The notes below the pieces were generated by a model. That model ran no database searches, was not told the DNA's origin, and worked only from the letters and a program-made list of their open reading frames with translations. DNA of 64,000 nt from Soonwooa buanensis (GTDB lineage Bacteria > Bacteroidota > Bacteroidia > Flavobacteriales > Weeksellaceae), in contig NZ_FUYZ01000006.1 of NCBI RefSeq assembly GCF_900167905.1, positions 62,001-126,000 of the forward strand. Direction: 5' to 3'. Of the stretch, positions 1-8,147 are shown one piece after another. Both the position numbers and the translations under genes were made by a program. Position 1 is the first letter of the stretch. The number at the start of each line of letters is the position of its first letter.

Positions 1-2
1 GA

Positions 3-968
3 CAAGTTATTCAATTCTTTGTACCGATTGCAGGAAACTCTGAATTATTAAAATATGTACCTGGAATTAACAGAATAACCATAGGTGGAGGAAGTTCTGA
101 TTTTGAAGTTGAATTCGATAAATTAAAACTTGAAATAATTGATTTTTACAATGATGCAAAAATCATTAAATCAAAATATGATGAAAATGTTGTTATTACA
201 CAACGCAAATTAAGTGAATTACATCAGAATATTGATGAATTTAATAATTCTCTCAAAAGCTGGATTATTGGAGAAATAAAAAAAATAAAAAATAAGTTTT
301 TATCACAAAATGAATTTATGAATTCTTTAGGTGTTCCAATGAAAAAAAGTAAAAATACACCTGAAACATTTTCTGTCCCAAGACCCACATTACGAACAAA
401 AATAAAAGTGAGTAAGCCTGAAGCAAGTACCCAACCTTTTAAACCAGAACCTACTATAGATTTAGATATTTATAATCAAATTTTAAAACTCATCAATGAT
501 GTAGGAAAAAATTTTGAAAGAATGCCAAGTGTTTATAAAGGCAAAGGTGAAGAGGATTTAAGAGATCATATACTTATGACTTTAGATCCAAACTTTGAAT
601 TTGGTTCTGCTTCTGGTGAAACATTTAATAAAACAGGAAAAACTGATATTCAACTTAGATATGACAGTTCTGTAATATTTATTGCAGAATGTAAATTTTG
701 GACAGGTGAAAAAGGTTATCTTGATACAATAACACAATTAATCAATTACTTAACTTGGAGAGATACAAAAGGTTCAGTAATTATCTTTGTTAAACAAAAA
801 GATTTTACAACTATTTTGTCAAAAGTAGAGACAACTACTTCTAAACATCCTAATTATATAGGATTTGTGTCAAAAAGTGATGAAAATTGGTTTAATTATA
901 GATTTCATATAAATGGTGATAAAAATAGAGAGATTAGATTAGCTATTCAACTTTATCATACTCAATAA
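3..968 (+). CDS. PD-(D/E)XK nuclease-like protein, 5' end outside the window
   Basis: The reading frame is open from base 3 with no stop, so the first in-window Met (318) is not the real start and the gene begins upstream. About 321 residues are visible. The C-terminal half carries a restriction-endonuclease-like core: GKTD (Asp) about 15 residues before AECKFW (E-x-K), preceded by a conserved-looking Glu-rich helix (KGEEDLRDHIL). This is the usual PD-(D/E)XK layout of DNA cleavage enzymes. The N-terminal half is charged and probably helical or coiled, with no recognised domain. Established knowledge: such domains occur in defence nucleases, Mrr-like enzymes and transposon proteins. Which of these applies is not determinable without the missing 5' end. 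It stands alone before the mobilization module. Confidence 0.6.
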   Translation, partial: QVIQFFVPIAGNSELLKYVPGINRITIGGGSSDFEVEFDKLKLEIIDFYNDAKIIKSKYDENVVITQRKLSELHQNIDEFNNSLKSWIIGEIKKIKNKFLSQNEFMNSLGVPMKKSKNTPETFSVPRPTLRTKIKVSKPEASTQPFKPEPTIDLDIYNQILKLINDVGKNFERMPSVYKGKGEEDLRDHILMTLDPNFEFGSASGETFNKTGKTDIQLRYDSSVIFIAECKFWTGEKGYLDTITQLINYLTWRDTKGSVIIFVKQKDFTTILSKVETTTSKHPNYIGFVSKSDENWFNYRFHINGDKNREIRLAIQLYHTQ

Positions 969-1176
969 ATAACACATCGGCTAACATCGGCTTATATTAA
1001 TTCTAAAAAATTGGAACAATCTTTTTGATCTTTAAATTACTGATGAACGAAATGTTTACTCCAATAATTTACATAAGCAACTATATATCAATTATTAAAC
1101 TTTATGCAATTGAGTAGAATTGCATTATTAGTTATTCTAATCATACAATTTTGTCTGCAAATAAATTTCATAGATT

Positions 1177-1455
1177 ATGCAGACAACAAATCCATTCCAA
1201 ACCATTCTCGACGAATTAGGGGAAGTGAAAGACTTACTTTATTCCCTTAAAAAAGAACCTGAAATTGAGTTGAAAAAGAAACTATACTCTATCAAAGAGT
1301 GTTCAGAAATTCTTAAACTTGATTATCAAACCGTACGCTCACACATTTTAAAAGGTAACATCAAAGCGGAACAAATCGGAAGATTCTACAGGGTCAATCA
1401 TTTTGATCTGATGGATGCTTTAAACGAAGTCAAATCGCTTAAGTATAGGAGATAG
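1177..1455 (+). CDS. Helix-turn-helix (excisionase/MerR-like) DNA-binding protein
   Basis: A 92-aa protein with a short coiled N-terminus followed by a winged-HTH of the excisionase/MerR type at about residues 35-88 (YSIKECSEILKLDYQTVRSH, then KGNIKAEQIGRFYRV). This is the HTH_17 pattern in which a helix-turn-helix is followed by a small beta wing. In Bacteroidota mobilizable islands a protein of this kind usually precedes the helicase/primase genes and is thought to help excision or control the module. Here it lies 70 bp upstream of the helicase gene on the same strand, consistent with that role. The function is inferred from family and position; no integrase is visible in the window. Confidence 0.8.
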   Translation: MQTTNPFQTILDELGEVKDLLYSLKKEPEIELKKKLYSIKECSEILKLDYQTVRSHILKGNIKAEQIGRFYRVNHFDLMDALNEVKSLKYRR

Positions 1456-1525
1456 ATAAAGATTTTATTTATCAATCATTCTTATTCAACCGTCCGTATT
1501 TCTTACGGAATCAAACCTTTAAAAT

Positions 1526-2764
1526 ATGAGCGAAAAAATCCCATACCTAAGAGTAGGCACAACCTATTATAAAAGTATCGAAAAACCATTGATCTCCGGT
1601 GACAAGATCTCAATTTTGGTACGTTGGAACCGTGAAACGATAATTAGCGACCACGGAAAAATTTACGTTTCAAAAGTTTCAAAGTATGATGGTTTCTGCT
1701 GTATTCCTTCTCATCTTAACTATAAACAAATCATTGACGGATTCTACAATATGTACAATGAGATTCCTTATCAACCAGTCAATGAAAATATAAGCTCTGA
1801 AGATTTAGAAAATAAAGTTCCATTCTCACTTAAATTTATGGAGCATATTTTCGGCGAGCAATTAGAGTTAGGTTTAGATTACATAAAGATATTACTTGAA
1901 TATCCAACACAGATTCTTCCAATTCTCTGTTTGGTAAGTAAAGAAAGATCTACCGGAAAGTCTACTTTTATCAAATGGCTGAAATCCATCTTTGGATTAA
2001 ATATGACCTACATCAAAGGAGACTCATTCAGCAGTCAGTTCAATTCAGATTGGACTTCAATGCTGATTGTTGCAATTGATGAGGTATTCTTTGATAAAAA
2101 AGAAATCACTGAACGCTTAAAATATCTTTCTACTACTGACAAAGACAAAAAGGAGGCAAAGGGAAAAGACCGTGAAGAAGTCGAATTCTTTGGCAAATTT
2201 ATTCTCTGCTCTAATAACGAAGATAACTTTATTCAGATCGATGAAAATGAGATCCGATTCTGGATCATCAAAGTAAATTCGATTAAAAGCGAAAACACCG
2301 AATTTCTTAAAAATCTCAACAAAGAGATTCCTTATTTTCTTCGATATTTAATTCAAAGATCTTACCACAGTCATAAGCAGACAAGAATGTGGTTCACGGA
2401 TTCAGAGATCAGAACAAAAGCTCTTCAGAAATTGGTTTGGAAAAATAATAACAAACTTGAATCGAAAATCATCGAGCTTTTATATGAGTTTTTCGAAAGT
2501 ACCGACGACAGCAAGATCCATTGTATTCCTCAGGATATTTTTAATATGCTTGTTAAGATGTTCAGCAAACAATATTGGACAGTAAACGATGTCCGGAAAA
2601 TCTTGAAAGAAAACTGGAAACTCGAACCTCAAAGTAATTCTTTGGCCTACATCAAATACGATCTCGATTATGGTTTAAGTTTTTTCCAACAGAACAAGAC
2701 AGGGCGGTATTTTTCAATAGAAAGGAATTTTATTCTTCAAAAATTTGATGAAATGATGAATTAA
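1526..2764 (+). CDS. Primase-helicase family protein (DUF5906/SF3-like ATPase)
   Basis: A 412-aa protein with a helicase superfamily-3-like ATPase in the centre. Walker A is RSTGKST (Lys145). Walker B is the hydrophobic MLIVAIDE (Asp185-Glu186). Downstream is a motif-C-like strand ending in LCSNNED, where an Asn typically senses ATP hydrolysis. The C-terminal third is a probable winged-helix region. Such proteins are encoded by phages and mobilizable islands and unwind the element's replication origin. The gene lies between the HTH protein and an array of TTTGATGAG repeats, which would be a natural loading site. The family assignment is good; the origin link is inference. Confidence 0.82.
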   Translation: MSEKIPYLRVGTTYYKSIEKPLISGDKISILVRWNRETIISDHGKIYVSKVSKYDGFCCIPSHLNYKQIIDGFYNMYNEIPYQPVNENISSEDLENKVPFSLKFMEHIFGEQLELGLDYIKILLEYPTQILPILCLVSKERSTGKSTFIKWLKSIFGLNMTYIKGDSFSSQFNSDWTSMLIVAIDEVFFDKKEITERLKYLSTTDKDKKEAKGKDREEVEFFGKFILCSNNEDNFIQIDENEIRFWIIKVNSIKSENTEFLKNLNKEIPYFLRYLIQRSYHSHKQTRMWFTDSEIRTKALQKLVWKNNNKLESKIIELLYEFFESTDDSKIHCIPQDIFNMLVKMFSKQYWTVNDVRKILKENWKLEPQSNSLAYIKYDLDYGLSFFQQNKTGRYFSIERNFILQKFDEMMN

Positions 2765-2796
2765 TTGATAATGAAAATAAAATCAATTAGTTACAT

Positions 2797-2952
2797 CTCA
2801 TCAAAAGCCTCATCAAACTTTTCAACCTTGATTTTTGATGAGAGGATGATGAGAAGAATATTTCCACTTTGATGAGATGATGAGACTTTGATGAGGGTGT
2901 AATTTGTTATAAATCAGTTTTTTATAAGTTATTCTCATCAATTCATCAAAAA
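2797..2952. repeat. Iteron-like field of TTTGATGAG / CTCATCAAA repeats
   Basis: The 266-bp gap between the helicase and Toprim-primase genes holds five exact copies of the 9-mer: CTCATCAAA at 2797 and 2809, and TTTGATGAG at 2834, 2868 and 2887. Partial copies (GATGATGAG 2845, ATGATGAG 2877, CTCATCAA 2934, TCATCAAA 2943) lie between them. The copies are in both orientations, and some directly abut. Repeated short boxes next to helicase and primase genes are typical of replication origins or relaxosome binding sites (oriT). Which one applies cannot be told from sequence alone. Confidence 0.75.
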
Positions 2953-3030
2953 TTAGTCAAATACAAACTCAGTCACTTTCGCTGATAGTACACAAACTAT
3001 TTATTACTAAAAACATTTAAAACTACAATA

Positions 3031-3909
3031 ATGAACTGCAAACAATTCAACAGCATATCATTGGAAGAAGTCCTCCTTTCTCTCGGACACCTTCCAACGA
3101 AACAAAATGAAAAAGAAGCTTGGTATCTCAACCCCTTTGCCAGCGAATCCCAAGCCTCTTTTAAAATTAATAAAATCCTAAACTATTGGTATCTATTTTC
3201 AGAAGGAATCGGTGGAACGAATACCGACTTTATGAAGAAATATATGAACGCTTCGGTCAATGAAGTATTAGTATGGGCAGAAAGTCAGAATTTTTCTTCC
3301 TTTCAACAGCAAAATATCTCAGATCGGAAAGTAGAAGATCTTCCTGCAAACTATCGGATCATTGAAGTTAAAAAAGTTCAGCATCCTGCACTTTTAGAAT
3401 ATCTGAATCACAGAAAAGTAGATAGCCAAATCGAATTTTTAAAAGAGATTCATTATCGAATGAACGATAAAAATTATTTCGGAATTGGATTTAAAAACGA
3501 TTCCGGTGGTTACGAAATTCGCAATAAATATTCAAAGATCTGCTTAGGTAGAAAAGATGTTTCTACGATAAAAAACAGCTCAAATTCAATTCGGATTTTT
3601 GAAGGCTTTTTTGATTTTATTTCCTTTAAAAGCATAGAAAAATCTTTAGGAAATAAACATTCGGATTATCTAATTCTAAATTCAGTTTCGATGATTTCCA
3701 ATATCAAAAATTCACTAAAAGATTACGAAAATATTGAGCTTTATTTTGACAATGATGATGCCGGAAATCGTGCCGTCGAAATGATTAAAAACGAAAATGA
3801 AATAGCAGAAGATTGTCGGTTTTTGTACTCAGATTTCAAAGACTTGAATGATTGGGTGATCCACAAAAATCCATCAAATGAGAGACAAGTGAAACTTAGG
3901 AGAAGGTGA
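3031..3909 (+). CDS. Toprim-domain primase of a mobilizable element
   Basis: A 292-aa protein. The N-terminal ~95 residues resemble the CHC2-like primase/zinc-binding fold found in Bacteroidota mobile elements (NPFASESQASFKIN, then YWYLFSEGIGG), although the zinc-binding cysteines are not evident. The C-terminal half is a Toprim domain with the catalytic Glu in IFEGFFDF and the DxD-type metal site in YFDNDDAGN. Toprim primases synthesise RNA primers on single-stranded DNA after conjugal transfer. The gene follows the iteron field and precedes the relaxase by 146 bp. The last residues (RQVKLRRR) are basic and could be a natural end or the product of a nearby rearrangement (see the relaxase entry). 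Confidence 0.8.
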   Translation: MNCKQFNSISLEEVLLSLGHLPTKQNEKEAWYLNPFASESQASFKINKILNYWYLFSEGIGGTNTDFMKKYMNASVNEVLVWAESQNFSSFQQQNISDRKVEDLPANYRIIEVKKVQHPALLEYLNHRKVDSQIEFLKEIHYRMNDKNYFGIGFKNDSGGYEIRNKYSKICLGRKDVSTIKNSSNSIRIFEGFFDFISFKSIEKSLGNKHSDYLILNSVSMISNIKNSLKDYENIELYFDNDDAGNRAVEMIKNENEIAEDCRFLYSDFKDLNDWVIHKNPSNERQVKLRRR

Positions 3910-4055
3910 GTAAAATAATCACAGGTGAGATATGGTAGGATGTTAGTGCAAAAAGTACCCAAAGTTTACAATAAGCGTATCCGCTGATTGCAAATTGGGA
4001 TTTTTGATTTCTTCCTATCGTCAGAAATGTTTGTAAATACATTAAAATTAACACA

Positions 4056-5147
4056 ATGGAAAAAGACTTTTTACAAGAATTTATATATGAAGCCACTAAA
4101 GAAAATGAAGCCAAAGGTCAGTATTTAGAAATGAAAACCGTCTCTGAACGAAACCCAAACGTAAAGAAATGGGCATTGACGGGTTACATTTCTCAACCGG
4201 ACGAAATTGGTAGAAAATTGAAGGATGAAGAATTCGCAGAAATCGCCACCAAAGCTTTAGATAAAATTGGAGTGACAAACAAAAATCAGTACCGATTGGA
4301 TATTCACAATAGTACAAAACATAAGCATATTCATTTTGTCGTAAACAGGATTGATATTTCGGGAAAGTGCACTGTGAAATCACACGATATCGGAAAGAGA
4401 TTTGGTGATGCAGTCAGAGAAGTTTGCAAAGAAAGAGGATTGTTGACTGATATAGAAATTGGAATTCAGAAAAAAGCTGAGATGCTGAAAAGCTTGACCG
4501 AAGCTATTAGGTCAGAAGATAATTTTGATGATCTGATCTTAGCAATGAAGAAAAAAGGTTTTGAAACTCAATTGTCTTCAAATATCAAAGACGGAATTTC
4601 GGGAATGCGAATTCTGATGGAAAAAGACAAAAATTTTCAAACTGAAAGGATCTATAAAGCTGGTTACAAATTATCTGAAATCTCAAATCAACTGAAAATT
4701 TCTGAAATAAAATCTGTATTTGAAATGAAAAAAGCAGTTTGGGAAGCACAAAAAAATGCTGACAACTTAAAGGTATTTTGGGAGAATTTACAACAGAAAG
4801 GATTTTCTGTGAAAATCCAATACAAAGGAGAATATAAAGCTGGTCAAAAAAATGAAATCAAAGATTTTTGGATAAATAAAATTGGTAGTGGTCAAGAGAA
4901 AAATGGATTCTTTTTTCGGAAAAATGTCGGATTCTCACTGTTGGCAATAGATCTTGATCTTGTGGATGCGGTAAAATCATTGAATCAAAATAGTGTATTA
5001 AATGACGCAAGCAGTCATTTGAAATCAGAAACAAATGAGAGCTTAATAGAAATTGCAGGTGGATTATTAGGTGACTTCCTTAATCCAACCTATGTTTCTC
5101 AGGACGAAGATGAGCTCTGGAAAAAGAAGCGAAAATTAAGACGATAA
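4056..5147 (+). CDS. Relaxase/mobilization nuclease (MobA/VirD2-like), probably N-terminally truncated
   Basis: A 363-aa protein with the three-His metal site of MOB-type relaxases: H84, H89 and H91-I-H93 within HNSTKHKHIHFVVNRID. The preceding LTGYIS strand and the following DAVREVCKERGL helix also fit. Relaxases nick oriT through a Tyr normally sitting in the first ~30 residues in a motif such as YNQ or Y-x-x-K. Here the protein starts only ~40 residues before the TGYIS strand and no such motif is visible. The 146 bp upstream have stops in all frames. It may therefore be a decayed start or a variant family. The C-terminal half is helical with no recognised domain. An accessory membrane protein gene follows 23 bp later. 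Confidence 0.72.
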   Translation: MEKDFLQEFIYEATKENEAKGQYLEMKTVSERNPNVKKWALTGYISQPDEIGRKLKDEEFAEIATKALDKIGVTNKNQYRLDIHNSTKHKHIHFVVNRIDISGKCTVKSHDIGKRFGDAVREVCKERGLLTDIEIGIQKKAEMLKSLTEAIRSEDNFDDLILAMKKKGFETQLSSNIKDGISGMRILMEKDKNFQTERIYKAGYKLSEISNQLKISEIKSVFEMKKAVWEAQKNADNLKVFWENLQQKGFSVKIQYKGEYKAGQKNEIKDFWINKIGSGQEKNGFFFRKNVGFSLLAIDLDLVDAVKSLNQNSVLNDASSHLKSETNESLIEIAGGLLGDFLNPTYVSQDEDELWKKKRKLRR

Positions 5148-5169
5148 TCAAAAATTTAAAAAAATAAAT

Positions 5170-5781
5170 ATGGAAAATGAAAATAAAGAATCTAAAAGTA
5201 ACGGAATGGAACTTTTAGAAAATGTTATCAAATCAAATAAGGAAAATATGGAACAAAATGTCAAACTTCAGTTTGCCATTGAAGATCATACGACTCTATT
5301 GAACGACTTAAAGATCAGCTTGGAAGATGGACAGTCAATCAATAATGAAAGTTTAGTCTTTTTTAAATTAGTGCAAGCCAAAATAACTGAATTAATTGCC
5401 AATATTCCTACCCAGACAGAAATGGTTCTTTCAAAAGAAACTAAAGATTATTTGGACAGTTTTGTAAAGGATATAAAATGGAAGAAGAAATTTATTTGGA
5501 GCGGAATTGGAGTTTTTGTCTTTGCGGTTTTAGTACTGATCACCGCCATTAATTTCTCAACCAATTGGTACAAAGAAAGTATTAAAGCTAAAAGTGAACT
5601 GCGCCAAGATATATTAAATGAAATTGCTAATGAAGGAAAAAAAATCTACAATGAAAATGAGATAAAAATATTAAACGAAAATACACAAGTAATGCAATTG
5701 TGGATTAGAAACAATCCCAAAAAAGCAGAAGATTTTCTGAGGTTCAAGGATGGGTATAAAGCTAGTAAGGAAAATCAATAG
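5170..5781 (+). CDS. Mobilization accessory membrane protein (unrecognised family)
   Basis: A 203-aa protein with a helical, probably coiled-coil N-terminal ~100 residues, one transmembrane segment at about residues 108-130 (FIWSGIGVFVFAVLVLITAI), and a charged C-terminal domain of ~70 residues. There is no signal peptide, so the N-terminus is probably cytoplasmic. It directly follows the relaxase (23 bp gap). Similar single-pass proteins after relaxase genes in Bacteroidota elements are presumed to assist mobilization, but I do not recognise a named family. The function is inferred from position only. Confidence 0.6.
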   Translation: MENENKESKSNGMELLENVIKSNKENMEQNVKLQFAIEDHTTLLNDLKISLEDGQSINNESLVFFKLVQAKITELIANIPTQTEMVLSKETKDYLDSFVKDIKWKKKFIWSGIGVFVFAVLVLITAINFSTNWYKESIKAKSELRQDILNEIANEGKKIYNENEIKILNENTQVMQLWIRNNPKKAEDFLRFKDGYKASKENQ

Positions 5782-5936
5782 AAGATTATTACTCAATTGG
5801 AGCATTCTTTAAATTGGAAAAGTAAGGTAAAAAAATGGAAAAATACATTTTGTTGGCTGTTTAAATCTTAGTGAATTCTACCTCTAGGTTTCTCTTTATA
5901 CAATTTATAAAAAAAATATTTTGCGAAATAGATTTT

Positions 5937-5956
5937 ATATCGTAATATTGCGATAT
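5937..5956. promoter_or_regulatory. Probable ArsR operator (inverted repeat)
   Basis: ATATCG-TAATATTG-CGATAT is an inverted repeat with perfect 6-bp arms, ending 15 bp before the ArsR ATG at 5972. AT-rich palindromes of this size are the usual binding sites of ArsR/SmtB repressors. Its position shows that translation should start at 5972 rather than at an upstream in-frame codon. A second related site lies at 6319. Confidence 0.7.
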
Positions 5957-5971
5957 ATAATTACGGAAATT

Positions 5972-6298
5972 ATGGGAGCTACTAAAACAGAACATTTTAC
6001 AGACAAACAAAATCAAATTGCAACAATTGCAAAAGCATTAGGACATCCTGCCAGAATAGCGATTATTGAGTATTTGATGAAAGTCAATGAATGCATCTGT
6101 GGTGATATCGTGAATGAATTGCCTTTGGCTCAACCCACCGTTTCACAACATTTAAAAGAATTGAAAAACGCAGGAATTATAAAAGGTAACATTTCCGGAA
6201 ACGCTATCTGCTACTGTATAGACGAAAAGACTATCGAAATTCTAAACACTTATTTTTCCGCAATAGTACAAACTGTTACCAAATCAAAATGCTGTTAA
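5972..6298 (+). CDS. arsR: ArsR-family metalloregulator
   Basis: A 108-aa winged-HTH repressor of the ArsR/SmtB family. The HTH core is LAQPTVSQHLKELKNAGII, and the metalloid site is a Cys pair in NECICGDIV at the start of the recognition region, matching the C-V-C motif of arsenite-responsive ArsR. The C-terminus ends KSKCC, adding a vicinal Cys pair. It would release DNA when As(III) or Sb(III) binds. I chose the ATG at 5972 because the upstream in-frame start would lie over the palindromic operator. It heads the operon DUF6428, acetyltransferase, phosphatase, GcvH-like protein and ACR3. Confidence 0.9.
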   Translation: MGATKTEHFTDKQNQIATIAKALGHPARIAIIEYLMKVNECICGDIVNELPLAQPTVSQHLKELKNAGIIKGNISGNAICYCIDEKTIEILNTYFSAIVQTVTKSKCC

Positions 6299-6318
6299 GC
6301 ATTTTTTTAGCTTGATTT

Positions 6319-6333
6319 ATCGCAATATTGCAT
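6319..6333. promoter_or_regulatory. Second ArsR-type site between arsR and the DUF6428 gene
   Basis: ATCGCAATATTGCAT contains the perfect self-complementary decamer GCAATATTGC (6322-6331). It shares ATCG(T/C)AATATTGC with the operator upstream of arsR. It lies 22 bp upstream of the ATG at 6355, so the structural genes may have their own ArsR-controlled promoter. Confidence 0.6.
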
Positions 6334-6354
6334 TTAAACTATAAAGATTCAATT

Positions 6355-6828
6355 ATGAAATTATCAGAAGTAAAACAAATTTTGCCAACATTAGAAAATG
6401 TTGAATTTCAATTAGAAAATGGAGCTTTTGTTCCGGAACATTTTCACGTTACAGAAGTAGGAATGATTACTAAAAACTTCATTGATTGTGGCGGTGTCAT
6501 CCGTTCAGAGAAAGTTGTGAATTTTCAGCTTTGGAATGCTGACGATTTTGAACATCGTTTGAAGCCAAACAAATTACTAAACATTATCAAGCTTTCTGAG
6601 GACAAATTAGGAATTGAGGATTTTGATATTGAAGTTGAATATCAAAGTGATACTATTGGAAAATATGATCTAGAATTCAATGGGAAAACATTTATTCTAA
6701 AAAGTAAGACCACTGCTTGTTTAGCACAGGACGCTTGTGGAATCACATCAGAAAAAGAAAAAAAGAATCTAATTGAACTTGGTGTAAATCAAAACAATTC
6801 TTGCACGCCAAATTCTGGATGTTGCTAA
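6355..6828 (+). CDS. DUF6428 family protein of arsenic operons
   Basis: A 157-aa soluble protein matching the DUF6428 family, which in Bacteroidota is found next to ArsR. Recognisable stretches are FVPEHFHVTEVG, NFIDCGGVIR and NFQLWNADDF. The C-terminus is Cys-rich (CLAQDACGI and a final NSGCC), so metalloid binding is plausible but unproven; the molecular role is unknown. The start at ATG 6355 is preferred to an upstream TTG at 6328 that would overlap the operator-like palindrome. Its neighbours are arsR (57 bp upstream) and the acetyltransferase (10 bp downstream). Confidence 0.82.
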   Translation: MKLSEVKQILPTLENVEFQLENGAFVPEHFHVTEVGMITKNFIDCGGVIRSEKVVNFQLWNADDFEHRLKPNKLLNIIKLSEDKLGIEDFDIEVEYQSDTIGKYDLEFNGKTFILKSKTTACLAQDACGITSEKEKKNLIELGVNQNNSCTPNSGCC

Positions 6829-6838
6829 TTCAATTTCT

Positions 6839-7330
6839 ATGGAAACAAAGACAATTACCAAAGACAATTTTCCGGAGTTGGTAGAAATCTATCGACAAGG
6901 ATTAGCAACTAATATTGCCACTTTTCAAAATGATTTGCCAGTATGGCAAGATTGGGATAAAGGACACCTTGATTTTTGCAGGATCAGCATATATGAAAAT
7001 AACGAGATGCTTGGTTGGACTGCGTTATCTCCTGTTTCCAGCAGATGTGTTTATTCAGGTGTAGCAGAAGTAAGTGTATATGTAGCAACAATTGCAAGGG
7101 GAAAAGGGATTGGAGAAATGTTGTTGAATGAATTGATTAAGGAGAGTGAATTAAATGAAATATGGACATTACAATCTGGGATATTTGCAGAAAACATAGA
7201 TAGTTTAAAATTACACGAGAAATGTGGTTTTAGAATCGTTGGCTACAGAGAAAAAATTGGAAAGAAGAATGGGGTTTGGAAGGACAATATATTAATGGAG
7301 TACAGAAGTAAGATTGTCGGAATCGATTAA
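6839..7330 (+). CDS. GNAT N-acetyltransferase, ArsN1/phosphinothricin-acetyltransferase-like
   Basis: A 163-aa single-domain GNAT enzyme. The acetyl-CoA pyrophosphate loop is ARGKGIGEMLL (R/Q-x-x-G-x-G/A). Strand 4 is GVAEVSVYV, and the C-terminal part has the FAENIDSLKLHEKCGF signature of phosphinothricin-type acetyltransferases. In arsenic operons the related ArsN1 acetylates methylated trivalent organoarsenicals or arsinothricin. The position between DUF6428 and ACR3 makes that role likely here, but substrate specificity is inference. Confidence 0.82.
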   Translation: METKTITKDNFPELVEIYRQGLATNIATFQNDLPVWQDWDKGHLDFCRISIYENNEMLGWTALSPVSSRCVYSGVAEVSVYVATIARGKGIGEMLLNELIKESELNEIWTLQSGIFAENIDSLKLHEKCGFRIVGYREKIGKKNGVWKDNILMEYRSKIVGID

Positions 7331-7356
7331 AAATAAAAATTATAAAATCAATAAAA

Positions 7357-8130
7357 ATGAAAATTGCATTATTCAGTGACATTCACGCTAATCTTCCTGC
7401 ATTAGAAGCATTCTTTGCAGATGTTGAAAAAAGAAATCCCGACAGCATTTATTGTTTGGGAGATCTAGTAGGTTATAATATCTGGCCAAACGAAGTGGTC
7501 AATGAAATCCGTAAAAGAAAAATACCAACTATTGCAGGCAACTACGATTTTGGAATTGGGAGAATGAGCAATGAATGCGGTTGCGCCTATAAAACGGACG
7601 CTGAGAAGGACAACGGGAACATTTCTATTTCTTATACCAATTCATTGATGAAGGATGATGAACGTGCTTACTTGCGTACACTTCCAGCACATATAAAAGT
7701 GGAATTTCAATTGAACGAAGACAAACTGAACCTACTTTTAGTACACGGGAGTCCGAGAAAAATAAATGAATATCTTTTCGAAGACCGTGAAGAAAAAAGT
7801 ATGCTTCGTATTATGGAACAAGCCGATGCCGACATTATGTGTTTCGGACATACACACAAGCCATATCACAGAGTTTTAAATTCGGGTATTGATGGACAAG
7901 ACCATTTCCGTCACGCAGTGAATATCGGTTCCGTTGGGAAGCCAAAAGATAACGATATAAGAGGTGGTTATGTGATGTTGACAATTAATGAAAACAGTTC
8001 TGTTTTGAACAAAGAAAGCATCAGTGTAGAATTTATCCGTTTCGACTATGACTTTGAAAAAGCTGCAAAGGCAGTGGAAGATAGCCCTCTTCCAAACGAG
8101 TACGCAGAAAATCTAAGACGTGGCTATTAA
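7357..8130 (+). CDS. Metallophosphoesterase family protein
   Basis: A 257-aa calcineurin-like phosphoesterase (YfcE/MJ0936-type). Its metal-binding motifs are in order: FSDIHANLPAL (D-x-H), CLGDLVGY (GD), GNYD (GN[HD]) and FGHTHKPY (GHTH). An insertion with CGCAY near residue 75 adds two cysteines not typical of the family. It sits within the arsenic operon, 26 bp after the acetyltransferase and 17 bp before the GcvH-like gene. The substrate is unknown; a role in arsenic stress is suggested only by context. Confidence 0.82.
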   Translation: MKIALFSDIHANLPALEAFFADVEKRNPDSIYCLGDLVGYNIWPNEVVNEIRKRKIPTIAGNYDFGIGRMSNECGCAYKTDAEKDNGNISISYTNSLMKDDERAYLRTLPAHIKVEFQLNEDKLNLLLVHGSPRKINEYLFEDREEKSMLRIMEQADADIMCFGHTHKPYHRVLNSGIDGQDHFRHAVNIGSVGKPKDNDIRGGYVMLTINENSSVLNKESISVEFIRFDYDFEKAAKAVEDSPLPNEYAENLRRGY

Positions 8131-8147
8131 TCTTTAAAATCTAAAAA

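Noticed and set aside
2797-2952. TTTGATGAG repeats as a CRISPR array
   Set aside because: Repeats are 9 bp, in both orientations and irregularly spaced, with no uniform spacers.
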